Origin: Albula goreensis
Taxonomy: Eukaryota > Chordata > Actinopteri > Albuliformes > Albulidae
Reading direction: 5' to 3'
Length of the DNA stretch: 64,000 nucleotides
Assembly: GCA_022829145.1 (NCBI GenBank)
Contig: CM040764.1
Location: 17,818,361 to 17,882,360, forward strand
Shown: one piece after another, positions 51,650 through 64,000 of the stretch
Position numbering within the stretch: position 1 is the first letter of the stretch
Layout of the letters: the number at the start of each line of letters is the position of its first letter
The notes under the pieces: model-generated
What the model saw: the letters and a program-made list of their open reading frames with translations, nothing else
What the model was told of the DNA's origin: nothing
The model's database searches: none
Made by a program: the position numbers and the translations under genes

Positions 51650-53390
51650 ACACATTACACACACTGACAGTAAACCTCATAAATACAGTAGATATTAACC
51701 CACTGTAGCCTCTTCATTTTGCTTGATTTTACTTTTGATCACCTTCACTATTTTCAGACTAGTTTTATGAATTTTGTAAACTTTAATTCCCATATTAGTC
51801 CTCAGTTCCAGTCCTGATAACTTACAGCGGGTGGATAATTACAAATACCTCTACTACTACTACTGATAATAATGATAATTGATTACGTTTTAGTTTATAT
51901 AATGTTTCTATTGATGTTCAAAGTGCTTTATAGTGAAGGGCATAAACACGTAAGCTGTAACCACGCGTAGCCACTTCCCTATGCCAGAACTTTCTGCACC
52001 ATGATTCACCACAACTCTCAGAGACATACTCATAATATTTGGGCCGCCTGACCCAAGAACATCCCTGACTGGACTGTGTGTTGTGTGGATATACAGAATT
52101 TGGTCACATATATTATCAAAGACTAGAAGGAAGATATTGGCTGGGTTTAACTGGTTTTAGCCCTTCGTAGAACCACCAACTGGCCATTGGCAAGGGTATG
52201 CCAGAGAGAGGGACACAAGTGCTTTTCTCTCACTACATAAATGGAAATGCCTGGTTGATGGCAGGAGCTGGCTAGGCCTAAAGAGGAGGTGTCAGAAAGG
52301 AAAAATACAACATAAAACATATTTCTGTCACTTACATGCAACCTTAAATAATATAATAAAAACCTGGAAACTATCAAACCATTGAGGCAATTATACTTGA
52401 ATTGAAATTACTCTCTTACAAAGAGGCAAGAGAACATCGGTGACACACATATTATTGACTCAGAGTGAACAAAGAAAATGTCAGCTGGGCAGACAGGAAG
52501 TCAAGGTTCTGGGGAGAAGGACAGACAGCTGTGATTTAAGCAGACATGAATAAAATCAAGACTGTAAGTGACACTGATATGCCCCAGCAGTCCTGTCATG
52601 TGATAAGACAGCAGTGCTAAGAGCTTTGTGCTCAGTGAATTACAGGACCTGGACAAGCATGCGGCCAAACTCTCATTAAATGCAGGTCCATTTTAAGAAA
52701 TGTTGCCATTAAAAAGAGTAGCTATAATTATTATTATTACTCATGAGTGGTGGAAAAGACTTGAATGTTTGCATTTTGACTCTATTTTGAAATTTTCTGT
52801 TTCCAGGTTGCCACTGATGCATCCGAAGATAAACAAGAGGATAATCAGAGGCTCAGATCAGTGTTGGGCCAATCAGGTCACTGACGTGTCACTTCGCCTG
52901 TGCATTAGCTTTGCGATGGTACTGACCCTGTCTTGTTTAACACACTGTACTTCCAGATAATGATCATCATTTTCTGTCTTCCATCATGATTGATTTGAAT
53001 CTGCCTGAACGTCCCCATGTACAACCTACAAGTATTATAGATACACAGGGCTCTATTTAATTGTCTAAACTCAAGAACATGTTGGGATACGTACAACTTG
53101 TCACAACTTATCCCAAACTTACTGTGTTTAGGGAGAGTGATGCAACTTGATGGTGCAACTAAGGCAGTCCCTCCCAAAAGCAATTCAACAGGAAAGTGGA
53201 AGTGCTATAATAAAAAAACCTGTCAGCACGAACCCTGTTTCCAGTAAATTTGATGATCCAACTGTTCTGGCTATTTATTCCACCCATTTACTCATCCAGG
53301 CCACGGTGCCTATCCGAATATTTATTTACCTTAAGTTACATGGTGCCAACACATTGCCATATTGTATTTCCATTATTGTTAATAAATATG
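51650..53390. other. Non-coding DNA
   Basis: No supported exon. A short run of CTACTACTAC lies at 51853-51862. Nothing else recognised. Confidence 0.5.
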
Positions 53391-53395
53391 GATTA

Positions 53396-53436
53396 CTGTA
53401 TATGTATATATACATATATAAATATGTATGTATATT
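53396..53436. repeat. TA-rich microsatellite
   Basis: TATA/TATG alternation. The frame over it translates to IYIYIY-type sequence and is not a gene. Confidence 0.85.
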
Positions 53437-53725
53437 TGAGTATAAGCATACATTTGGGAGGGTGCTTTAAAATGGATTAAATTAGTCATATGAATGTTTC
53501 TCCTTTTGCTCTTAACGCATGAAGTAACGCTCACCACATTGTGAAGCAATTTCAATTTAGGAGGATTTAGACAACAGTGTCCTGAAGGCCAGATTTGTAG
53601 AGGCCAGGGCAGAAACAGTGGAGTGTAAAAGGATGGAATCCCAAGTGACGCAAGACTTCCCAGGAGAGGGAGGCAGTCTGAAGCCAGGAGCAATGCCACC
53701 AGGTGTCCACTGCCAGATTATCAAC

Positions 53726-53746
53726 CGACCTGACCTGACCTGACCC
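53726..53746. repeat. Short tandem repeat, unit TGACC
   Basis: About four copies of a CTGAC/TGACC pentanucleotide. TGACC half-sites are nuclear-receptor-like, but the array is too short to infer binding. Confidence 0.8.
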
Positions 53747-53749
53747 CGA

Positions 53750-56700
53750 CGCTATATGAATTAGAGTTTGTCATCCATGGTGCTTCCAGACCTCAGCTGA
53801 GGACAAAAAGTTTCATCCCTGATTTCAGAAGGCTGTGGCGCAGTTGAGGGCATGACATAGCTCGGTGAAACTTAACTCCCAGGTAACACCCTTGTGCCAC
53901 ACCACTTTGGTTGAGTCATTATGCTGCCTGGGGTGCAGAGATTTTGGCTTTAGAGATGCTTTGGCTTAAATCGCCCGTTCCAGCACTGTTGGAGGAATGT
54001 GAAGTCAATGTGGTGCTGTTCAGCAGACCACAGGTGTGTGTGACCGACCGAGGGAGACCAACCTAAACCAATGAGACTGTTGAATTCAACTCCTTTTACC
54101 CACTGTTTTCCTCAGCAAGGCACAGACAGTTGTCTTCTTGTTAGTGTGGCCCTCCAGCCATGGCTGGCATTTGCTCAGCTGGGGCTCAAACTCACCACTG
54201 TGGATTGCACTGATTCACCCTGAGGATGTGCCCTTACTTTATGCACCACCGGAAGGCCCAAGCAATTGTTTAACTAATAAACATTAGTGTGCCCTACCCA
54301 TGGATTCATTCAACTTTGCATTAACAAGGAATCTTGGGAAAGGTCAAAGGCATAGACTTTTGGTGCGTCACATTCCTCTGGTCTTCATAGCAATGAAATG
54401 TGCCACACAAATCTGTAAAATCAACATATGAAGAGCTTCTCTTCCTAAAAGGCAGAGGTTGAACCCAGTCACCCAATACACAACCCAAAGCACACTGTTC
54501 AGATTTCATAATGTCGAGGGCTAGTCAAGGCAGTCATTTGCTGCTGTGTTGTGGATTTCAGGCAGTCACACAGCAGCTATTATGCTGGACTGACTGCAGG
54601 ACTTCAGCCAGCAAAACTCAGCCTATGTGTAGCCACAGATTTTAGTGTTGAGACTGTTTTTGTCTCCTCCCAGAAAAACAAAGGCTTGCTTTAGTTGTAC
54701 ATAAAATAAGTAGTATTTCAGTGAGCTGCATATTCTTACATAATAGCATATCACAGGTCTCGGAGCGGTAGTTTTGTCTCAAAACCTCATGACACAATAA
54801 GGTTTGTTTGGAAACGTCTAGCAGGTTCCAGGCAGTCTTGTTTCATGTGGTTTTGGCTGAGATGCCATAGTTTCTTGTTTTTGTTGATACAGTCATGTGG
54901 CATTTTTTTTTACAGTTTTGTTCATATATACCATCAGCAGCTGGATATAAAATCCATATTTAAGTTTCAAATGTAAATTATTGTTGGATTCCTATGGGTG
55001 TCATACATATTTTCTGTGTCAGAATGGCTCTGTGAAACCTATATGAATGTCTGCATCTACAGTCCTTCTGGCATTGATGCTTCTTCCGTGCCTTGTTTCC
55101 CTGTGAAGGAGTTTTTCATATTTTTAAGTCTCCTGTATTTTCCTAGGCAGCATTGATTTACCTCAATAAACCTCATTTGCCTTCCCTTCAGAGAAAAAAC
55201 ATTTAAATTCATTGATATCACCTGTCAGTTCATTGCTTGCAAGACAAAATTTATTGATTTTTCCTTGAGTTATCAAAACTCTCGGGCATCTATGTAGTGT
55301 CGGATTTGCTCTAGAATCACCTGTGAATACTTGCATAACAGTATATACTTTGTTTTTTTTTTTATAAATTTGTTTTTCCTGACTCTTCACTTCAGGTGGT
55401 CCTGGCGAACGAGTCATCCACCTTATGTAGATGACAACAAATGGACTCTATAATATAAACAGACACTGTGTAATAAATGCATAATCAAGACTAAGAATAC
55501 CTCTGGCTTGATACTGAGGGATCTGATGAAAGACAAGCAGGTGAAGTCATTTTGTATTGACTCAGGGAAAGCACATTTTTCATGTTATGTTGTATCTCTT
55601 AAATGGATTATTAGCATTACTTGTGACAACTGTAGACAGCAAATATATATAAGTTTTCATTTCATAAATCAACGGCAAATGGAAGGCTGTCTTAACTTAC
55701 CAATTTAGATTAAACACCCATATCATTTTGACCTATAGCAAGCCATCAATTACCCATTGAGGAAAAAAACAAGGGAAGTAATCTGAGAGGCAGAGTGCCA
55801 GTGCTGCATTGGGAATGTTTTATGGATTCTCCAAGCTTTCACTGCCGCCAATTTCCCCACCACGAATGGATACATCTTTTGTTGTAATTTGTTTTTCTTC
55901 AGGTCTGTTGAACACCCTTAATGAACAGTAGATATAACATCACATCACATCACATACCAGGGATGCTTTTCATTCATCAGGGTGTTTAAATTGGTCTTAA
56001 CATCATGTCTTTACATCAGTTGATTCAGCTTTGTGTCATGTTCTACATGCACATACCAGCTGTGCGATCACAACAGAGTGATGCGTGGTACAGTTTACGA
56101 CCACGTGCCATTTCAGATTACTCATTTAGAGGTGACAAGTGAACAAAAATCATTGACAAGCTTCTGCGTAAAAGCACTAGCTGATGAAAAGACATATGGT
56201 AACTAAATATTGGCAAGGATTTAGTTGAATAGAATCATACAATTAAAGATTTAAAATGCTTGGGAATTTTTCATTTATCTAATACTGTACTACAGGATGG
56301 CAACTGAACATTATGAAAAAGGAACATGCCTAAAATGCACATAAAAACACTGCTGAATTATTAATTTTAACAGAATACATAAACCAGCTGGTAATGATGA
56401 ATACGTTGTGTGGTTAATGACCCAGTGAAAACATGCTAACACACGATAACGGCTGAAAAACATTTGTTTGTTTGACATGAACCCTTTTCTGCATAAACAA
56501 AAGATAAATGTACGAACAGATACATTGCTAAAGGATGCAAAAGTTTTGTCTCCTTCAGTAAAGATACATTTTATATGTTTTCGTGTTGAGCCAAGCATTC
56601 AGCTGTCCTCCAGTCAATATATTAATACAATGTTTAACATTTACTACAAAACACCAGAACATTCCACAAATCAATAGAAATATAATAAAAAGGACATTTT

Positions 56701-57350
56701 CCTTTTTTAAACCTGCAAGGTTGGCTGCTCACTAAAATACAGCTGAAATTGCTGGTTACTACTATTGACCTTTCAGGTAAATATGAAATTAGGGAGGTAG
56801 GGTGGTTCTGTGCAGGAAAGCTAAAGATGTAATCACACACACTTATTTTTCCATGACCACAAATACATTTATGGTTCACACCCCATGCCCCTCACGACCA
56901 CCTTTAGTTCACACTCATTTTTCCTCAGTGTTGTTCATCTATCTACACTCATCTTCCCGCACTCTTTTACTCACTCTCTCCTGAGGTTATATTGTATTGG
57001 CAGACTATTCCGTTCTTCTGCCAAACAATTTGGCCTTACCTTCAAATTCCCAGTATGGCATCTTTGCATTAGCCCCATGGGAGTAATACTCAATGTAAGT
57101 GGCTTCGTTACATATATTAAACACTCATAAACCTGTTCATAAACAGTAAAAGCAGCAGTTGCAGTCTGAAGAGCGTTAGGAGGTGAAATTTGTGTGCTGC
57201 ATCAAGTTAAAGCAGACTCCCAGGGGTACCATGTGGACCATGTGTACCCTGGATTTACTCCAGCCTCTGCTCTATCCTCTGTGTTCACTAAATACCAGCC
57301 ATTGCTTGCAGCATGTACTTTCAAACAGGGTCACCTGCACATGGCTGATG
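53750..57350. other. Intergenic DNA
   Basis: A possible tRNA-like SINE relic lies at about 54120-54260 (minus; GTGGTGAGTTTGAGCCCCA resembles a B box). CACAT pentanucleotides occur at 55937-55956. No gene supported. Confidence 0.45.
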
Positions 57351-57356
57351 AATTAA

Positions 57357-57577
57357 TTGGTTGGTATTGACTGGAATGAGCACCACATACCTGTGGCATT
57401 GTATGGGACTAAGTTTGCAACCACTGCCGTGTTTGCTGTGCCAGTCCCTGAAGGCTGTGAAGATTTGGCCATAGCAATGCCCACAGAGGAGGGTTTTCAG
57501 GAGGCGGGCATTCCTCATCTTGTGACTGTGACTCTGCCCGCTGTTTGGGTGTTTGCAATAAGCCTTGCTCTAGATAG
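57357..57577 (+). other. Exon-like frame ending at a GTAAGT donor, unsupported
   Basis: A plus-strand frame without its own ATG reads DWNEHHIPVALYGTKFATTA and on through AVPVPEGCEDLAIAMP for about 73 codons. It ends at AG followed by GTAAGT (57578), where the frame would stop if unspliced. Codon choice is fairly GC-rich at third positions. No convincing acceptor or family was found. It may be an orphan exon, a pseudogene fragment or chance. Confidence 0.2.
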
Positions 57578-57599
57578 GTAAGTGGTACTCTTTCAGGCA

Positions 57600-60500
57600 C
57601 AGTGACTGCAAAGCTCAGCCCAGCTGGTCATCTATAGAGCGACAAGAAGAGGCACCAGCCACTTATCAGCATGGTCTGTGATCTTCCTAACTGATGGAGA
57701 ATGTTGCTGAGGTGGGTAACAAATAAAACTAGGATTACAGAAGACATGGGGATGAAAATAGCTTCAGTAATACTACTACCGCTGCAAATAGTCAAATGGG
57801 AATTTTTTTGTTTACTTACACATACATTTGGACATTTTGCAGACACAAACACTCGTTACTGTCGTGATTACCATACAGAATGAAGAGATCACTTACAGCA
57901 ATTGTAGAGACAAGAGCAAAAGCAAGTGCTAGAAAAGGACAAATGCCTAACACTACAGAATTATCCAGACCATTATTTTTATCCTCAAAAACAATATGAT
58001 CCCAGAGTAAATACAAATGTACTGTTCAAAGCTAAAAGTACAAACTAAAGGTAATTTTTTGTAACAAAAATGTATTTTTGTGATTTTTAATTTTCCAATA
58101 AACAAGACGTAATTGCACCACACAATAATACAAAATTATAACACATACCGTTAAAGTTACACAAGATTAAAACTATTAAAAGCAGATAAATAAATCATAG
58201 AGGTCATTCAAGATCCTTCTTCGAAATCCCCGAGTTTTAACTGTATAATGTTAAATATGAAATATGTAATTTAGATATTGTCCCAAGCTTGTACAATAGA
58301 AGGACGTCATTAATTAATGCAAGGTACTGAGTATTCTATTAGGACGATTTTTTTAAACTGAAAAACGCATTTAATGTCCCTGGGATGACCACGACATCAA
58401 AATAACTTCTTAGCGGATGTTAAAGCATCCTGAAATACCCTACGAATAGAGGAGGAGAGGCGATATTATTGAGGAGAAATACACTATGCAGTAATGGAAT
58501 ATCAGGATGTTACAATTCTGGAAGAAAATATAAATACTTGAGCAAAACGACGCAATGTTTGGACACTTTCAAAACATGCCCAACGATGTGCCCTTATTGG
58601 TTTTGCACTGTACACAATTAGGACGCATCAGCTTCATTTAGTAAATTTTATAAGGCGTGGCAGTATCTGTGTTTAAAGCATATCAGCTGATGAGGCCCCC
58701 GCCCCCCAATGTCATATTAATTCACCTTCGGACCAACAAAATATCAACGCTGACATTTTGCAACATCACTCAATTTCTATCTAAACACTGCCCTCTTGTG
58801 GTAGATAATGTAAACTCAGTAAATTATTCCACCACAAACACTGGAAACAAGCAGTATAAATAAGCGTCAAATAGTTACTTAAGGGAGACAGAGGACAGTT
58901 GCAAAAACAGTCAAAACAGACTAATAAACTGCTATACAGCTGTGGGACAGGAGGTGTGTGTGCACATGTGTGTGAGTATGTGTGTGTGTGGGTGGGGACG
59001 GGTCGGGGGTGTGTCATTCAAATAAATATTGAGTGAATGATATGTCATATGTAATCATGTTTAAATGTTTTGGGTAATTAGCACACAGGTGTAAGTTTAA
59101 TACATAAATATTTGGTTTGTCTAGTCCAAATAGTCTCTGAGTAACTGAGAGAAATGCAAAAAGTGTTGCAACCGTCCTCAGTCTCCCCTACTTTGACTAA
59201 GAATGGGATAAAGGCTGAAGAGCTAAGTAATTTTGTGTGTACTGAATATCATTATTTTATCGTAATATTGAACAAAAGAAACCTTGTGTCTGATCAGAGG
59301 GATTAAAAGATACAGAGTACCCCTCTGGTGATTGCTAGGGTTGAGCCTGCATTCCAAAGCATATGGCAGAATTGCATTATTTTGCACATATTGTGAATAT
59401 ACAGAAATCACTTAGCTTGATCTACCACATATGTGGCTTTTAAAATGACTATTTTTTGATTCTACGACACTAAAGTTTATAAAAAAATAAATATTACCAA
59501 TAGTTTTATGCACCAATAATTTTATGCACATGATATGAAAATACATGCACAGTGTGGAATGAATGTGGCGCGCCCATGCTATGGATATTAACTTAACATG
59601 AAAGTAAAATTGTGTGGTGTTCACTGATTGGTTTGTACAGGGTAAGTCTAAATAACAAAACACTTACACTCTAACCTTGAATATTTCAAGGTGAGTTCTG
59701 CATACTGACTGCTTTGTGACATGAAGAGTTAGGGAAAAGAATATATTTGCAACAGCCAATCAGGAGGGGTGAATAAAACGCACACGCTGCTCTGACCTTG
59801 TTCCTTCAGGCTGTTCTTTATCTGCTTTGTATGGCACTCCCCTTGTGTCCCAGTCTCTCCGGCGGTTTCATCTGCATGTTCAATGCTCTACAAGAAAATG
59901 AACGTTTGTTGAGAACTGTCACTTTTGCTCATGTCTCTCTCTGGAGAAAATCCATTTTCACGTTCCAAACAGACACAAACAAGCCAGCAGTAAAAGTGCT
60001 GGGATCAGAGCTCAGGAAGTCCTAGAGTCATCAAAACAGACCAGAGCGCTGCAAACCTTAGTAATTGCTGTTAGAGATGAAAGTCTGGCTTCAGGAAAGT
60101 CTGGGTCTTTATGCAGGTGAATTTTCAGGCTGCATAAAAACATGACCACCAGCCCTGGCAGCAGGAGCTGAGACTCTGATCACACTCCTCAGACCTTCAT
60201 ACTCACTCTCCCTCTACACCTAACTTTACCCTCAGAAAAAAGAAAAAGTGATAGAAGTCTTGAATTCAATTTCACATTACAAGGCATCCATACATGTGTA
60301 ATTCTGACAGGAAGTGTGAATGATAGAACACAACTTCACACTATTGTCAAAAGAATTTAAATTGTAGGTGGTCATTTGTCTCAATTTTCCTACTAATGTT
60401 AGCAATGTTTGACTTATCAGCCATTTTGGTACTTACATTTCTACAATCGGAACATGATTTTTATTTAGTGATTTTTTTGATTATCTTAGATCCATGAGCA

Positions 60501-62100
60501 AATTTAACTAGTTGGGATGCAACACACCTGAACATTGGCATGTTCAGAACAGTGACAAAATGTCCAGAGAATGTCTGGGAAACATTCTTGCCTTCACACA
60601 ATCAAATGGGCCCCACTCCCTTTCTCACTTCCTCTGTCCACCAGAAAAGGGCAAGGCAACCCTGAGTAATTCATCTCTGATCCTTGAATTATTTAATTCA
60701 CTCACTGTTCTCCACTCCTCTATCACACCATAGCCATCATTGAACCTCATAGTCCTAATCTCACCGAGCCGGCTCCACGGCTTCCTTAACGAGCTGCGCT
60801 GTTGTGCGTGACCAGGCTCCCAGGAGATGGCACTCATTGTTCACTTCATTGTCCTGCACAGCAGACCTCACTCCTCTGGCTCTCCGCCACTGTTTCATTC
60901 CTCTATCCTTCCCTTCTGCAGTCTTCCTCTACACCTCAGGCCTTCGGGAAACACGACCTTGTGTTCACAAGAAACTGGAACTGCTCAGATCCATCTTACA
61001 TTTGTCTGTTTGTCTTCATTTCCTAGGCTTGACTGAAATCTCTGAAATCATGCCCTTCTCTTTCATCAGCTGATCTATACAGCTGTTGCTCTCAGACTAA
61101 GTCCCAGGTGACCCATTGTGTATGCTAATACAACCTCTTGCTTAATTAAGGTAGTCAGAAACAGGTGTCTAAACAATTCAGATTTTAAGCAATTCAGATT
61201 TATTTGAAGTCATTTGCTGCATCATTGAACTTCTAATTTTACAAGGACAGTTTACTTTCAGTGACTAGGTTTCCACACTTTCAGCAAATACAACCCTTTT
61301 CATTTCACCTGTCAGTCTGTAATTGTGTCAACTAAAATGTAAGCTCTTTCAAGTTGAACTCTTTGAAATATAGCTTGTACCACAACATACAACATTAGAT
61401 GAGCTCACTTAATGAAAGTACTGGGATGTGTATATGGGACATTTAAAGCATACGTAGCAATTTCTGAAGTAATGCCATTTTAACATGGCCCATTACAATT
61501 AAGAGGTTCTTGCATTTAGGATGAAAACCAGCATACAGAGTGGGTTGCCACAAACAGGCTTGAGAATCACTGATGTACAACTTTGGTTGTTGAAAGTAAT
61601 GCAGCAGAGACCTACCCAGTCAGTCGAAATCTCAACAGAATATTGAAATAAAAACAAGGGGTGACGTGATCAGTGCATTTGCATTGTCACTTTCTGTCAC
61701 CATGTATGTGACTTTTCTTCATCCCTTCTTCTCTATCTTATGTCAGGAAAATGTCCTATGTATGCTAGTAGAATGGCATTTTCACTGGAAATTGGATGAG
61801 AACTCTCTTTCAAAACATTCCTGTCTTAGACTGCAGGTGCACTAAATGTCCAGAGGAGGGCAGACATTCCCAACCAATAGTGCAGTACCAATTGGAACAC
61901 TCTGCCTGGCAGTTCTGCCAGGAGAGGGCCCTTGCACACTTGTGTGACCCCTGCAAGTGTGTAAGAGTCCATAAGATAACATAGCCCTTCAACCAGCGAC
62001 AGGACAAAGAACACAGATCTGCACTGTTCATTACACACGTTCAATAGAGTGGCACTATATTGGTTGTACATATCCATCATTTGAGACATGACACATGACA
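57600..62100. other. Intergenic DNA downstream of the KLF gene
   Basis: Contains a TG-rich stretch (listed) and short frames without support (59798-60025 and 60802-61073, each open in more than one phase). No exon or RNA gene recognised. Regulatory elements of the KLF gene may lie here but none can be singled out. Confidence 0.5.
58953..59013. repeat. TG/CA-rich imperfect microsatellite
   Basis: GTGTGTG tracts with interruptions grading into G-rich sequence. Confidence 0.85.
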
Positions 62101-62133
62101 GATCTGAAAGAAGATACACAAGAAAGCTTGATT

Positions 62134-62148
62134 TTTATTGGTTTTATT
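62134..62148 (-). terminator. Paired AATAAA poly(A) signals of the KLF transcript
   Basis: On the minus strand there are two canonical AATAAA hexamers (62148-62143 and 62139-62134) nine bases apart, about 850 bases after the stop codon. This is a plausible 3' end for the KLF transcript. A read-through to a more distal site cannot be excluded. Confidence 0.6.
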
Positions 62149-62478
62149 GTTCATAAAACACTTTAACACAGTGTTCATTTACACATCTGTCCAGTCTAGA
62201 GTCAGATTTACACAAAGGCCTTGGGTTTGACTGGGTGTTGAACATGTGCATGTACATATTGCACTTTAGAAGCAAGGCACTTTGTTTTGTTGTAGACCAG
62301 AGTTTGCTTCCTTTGAGAACTAAGAGACCAGATGTCTGAGAAATATATGCACTATACAATGTTCAAGTATAAGTACAGTTTTGCTAGCATACATACTTTA
62401 CAAAGTCAAAAAAAAAACTTCATTGAAAGGCAGTCTGTCAGTACCTAATATTGTAGCTCTTTGAAGACTAAACACCTC

Positions 62479-62497
62479 AAAAAAAAAAAAAAAAAAA
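62479..62497. repeat. Poly-A tract (poly-T on the KLF sense strand)
   Basis: Nineteen consecutive A on the plus strand inside the proposed KLF 3' UTR. Confidence 0.9.
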
Positions 62498-62993
62498 CAG
62501 AACAATCCAGGCACTGAAATGCATCGCTGAGAGAAGCAAATATCTTTCTTTAACAATACAACTTTAGTTGTACAAGATTATTTGTACAAAAAGCCAACAA
62601 TTGCATTATTTGACAGAAAGTTCCACATCACTGCAGTCAAAATGTGTCCTTAATCACGGCAAATGGCCAAAGCTGCAGAATGTAAAATAGAACACAAGAA
62701 AATTTAAAATATATGTACAAAAATATCTTACGGGTCCTGCCCTGTTCAAACTTGTATTGCCAAATGAGCTTCTGTCCATACCCAAGATTGCTTATATTTT
62801 CAATAATTTATGTCTAGTATATGACTAATTTTAAAGGATGGGGGTCTTTCTTTTTCTTAAATACTGTCTTAATTTAGTGACAAATAGATATATCCAAGTA
62901 TTTACACGCCATTCCCATACCCAAAAAAATAGCATTATAAATACAAAATCCTTTGAAAAATGGAGTGCTGAACAACACTATGTAACTTTCATT

Positions 62994-64000
<1,007 letters not shown>

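Larger units (their letters stand above)
62110..62993 (-). other. klf17: 3' untranslated region of the KLF gene
   Basis: AT-rich stretch between the KLF stop codon and paired poly(A) signals. It has several TGTA(A/C)A and ATTTA-like elements, a poly(A/T) tract at 62479-62497 and no credible coding frame. The boundary is inferred from the poly(A) signals; the cleavage site is expected roughly 10-30 bases beyond them. Confidence 0.6.

Noticed and set aside
60802-61073. Three overlapping plus-strand frames
   Set aside because: Open in three phases because of pyrimidine-rich sequence; no single coding frame stands out.

Overview
This is a vertebrate nuclear window, most likely from a ray-finned fish. 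It is AT-rich and intron/intergenic in character, with GT-AG splice signals, AATAAA poly(A) signals, dinucleotide microsatellites, decayed Tc1/mariner transposases and tRNA-derived SINEs of the kind common in teleosts. There is no bacterial or phage-like gene organisation. Most reading frames above 60 codons show no homology, codon bias or splice signals that would make them genes.

The only secure gene is at the right edge on the minus strand (62.1-64.0 kb): the 3' part of a Kruppel-like transcription factor of the KLF1/2/4/17 group, most like fish klf17. It has a large exon open at the window edge, a 162-bp intron in the linker after zinc finger 1, a last exon carrying fingers 2 and 3, and about 0.9 kb of 3' UTR with two poly(A) signals.

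The left half (0-27 kb) reads like the 5' regulatory landscape of a gene lying further left on the minus strand. A coding-looking frame is cut by the left edge (1-128). Three candidate minus-strand first exons, each with an ATG and a splice donor in phase 0, occur at about 6.37, 13.8 and 26.1 kb; the last two sit in CpG-rich promoter-like DNA. Other CpG-rich or homeobox-site-rich blocks (8.6, 16.6, 19.6 and 21.7 kb) look like enhancers or promoters. Linking these pieces into one gene is inference, and I could not name the gene.

The middle (27-50 kb) is mostly intergenic with repeats. Two weaker gene candidates lie here, both on the minus strand: a two-exon transcript (47.6 to 43.1 kb) with a CpG-retaining promoter, a GTAAGT donor, a good acceptor and a poly(A) signal, encoding about 65 residues of unrecognised sequence; and a 72-codon frame with two hydrophobic segments (38.86-39.08 kb) at the edge of a partly tandemly duplicated segment (39.0-40.15 kb). 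Two different decayed Tc1/mariner relics lie at 45.2-46.0 and 49.0-49.9 kb. From 50 to 62 kb I see only intergenic DNA, simple repeats and a few weak exon-like frames.
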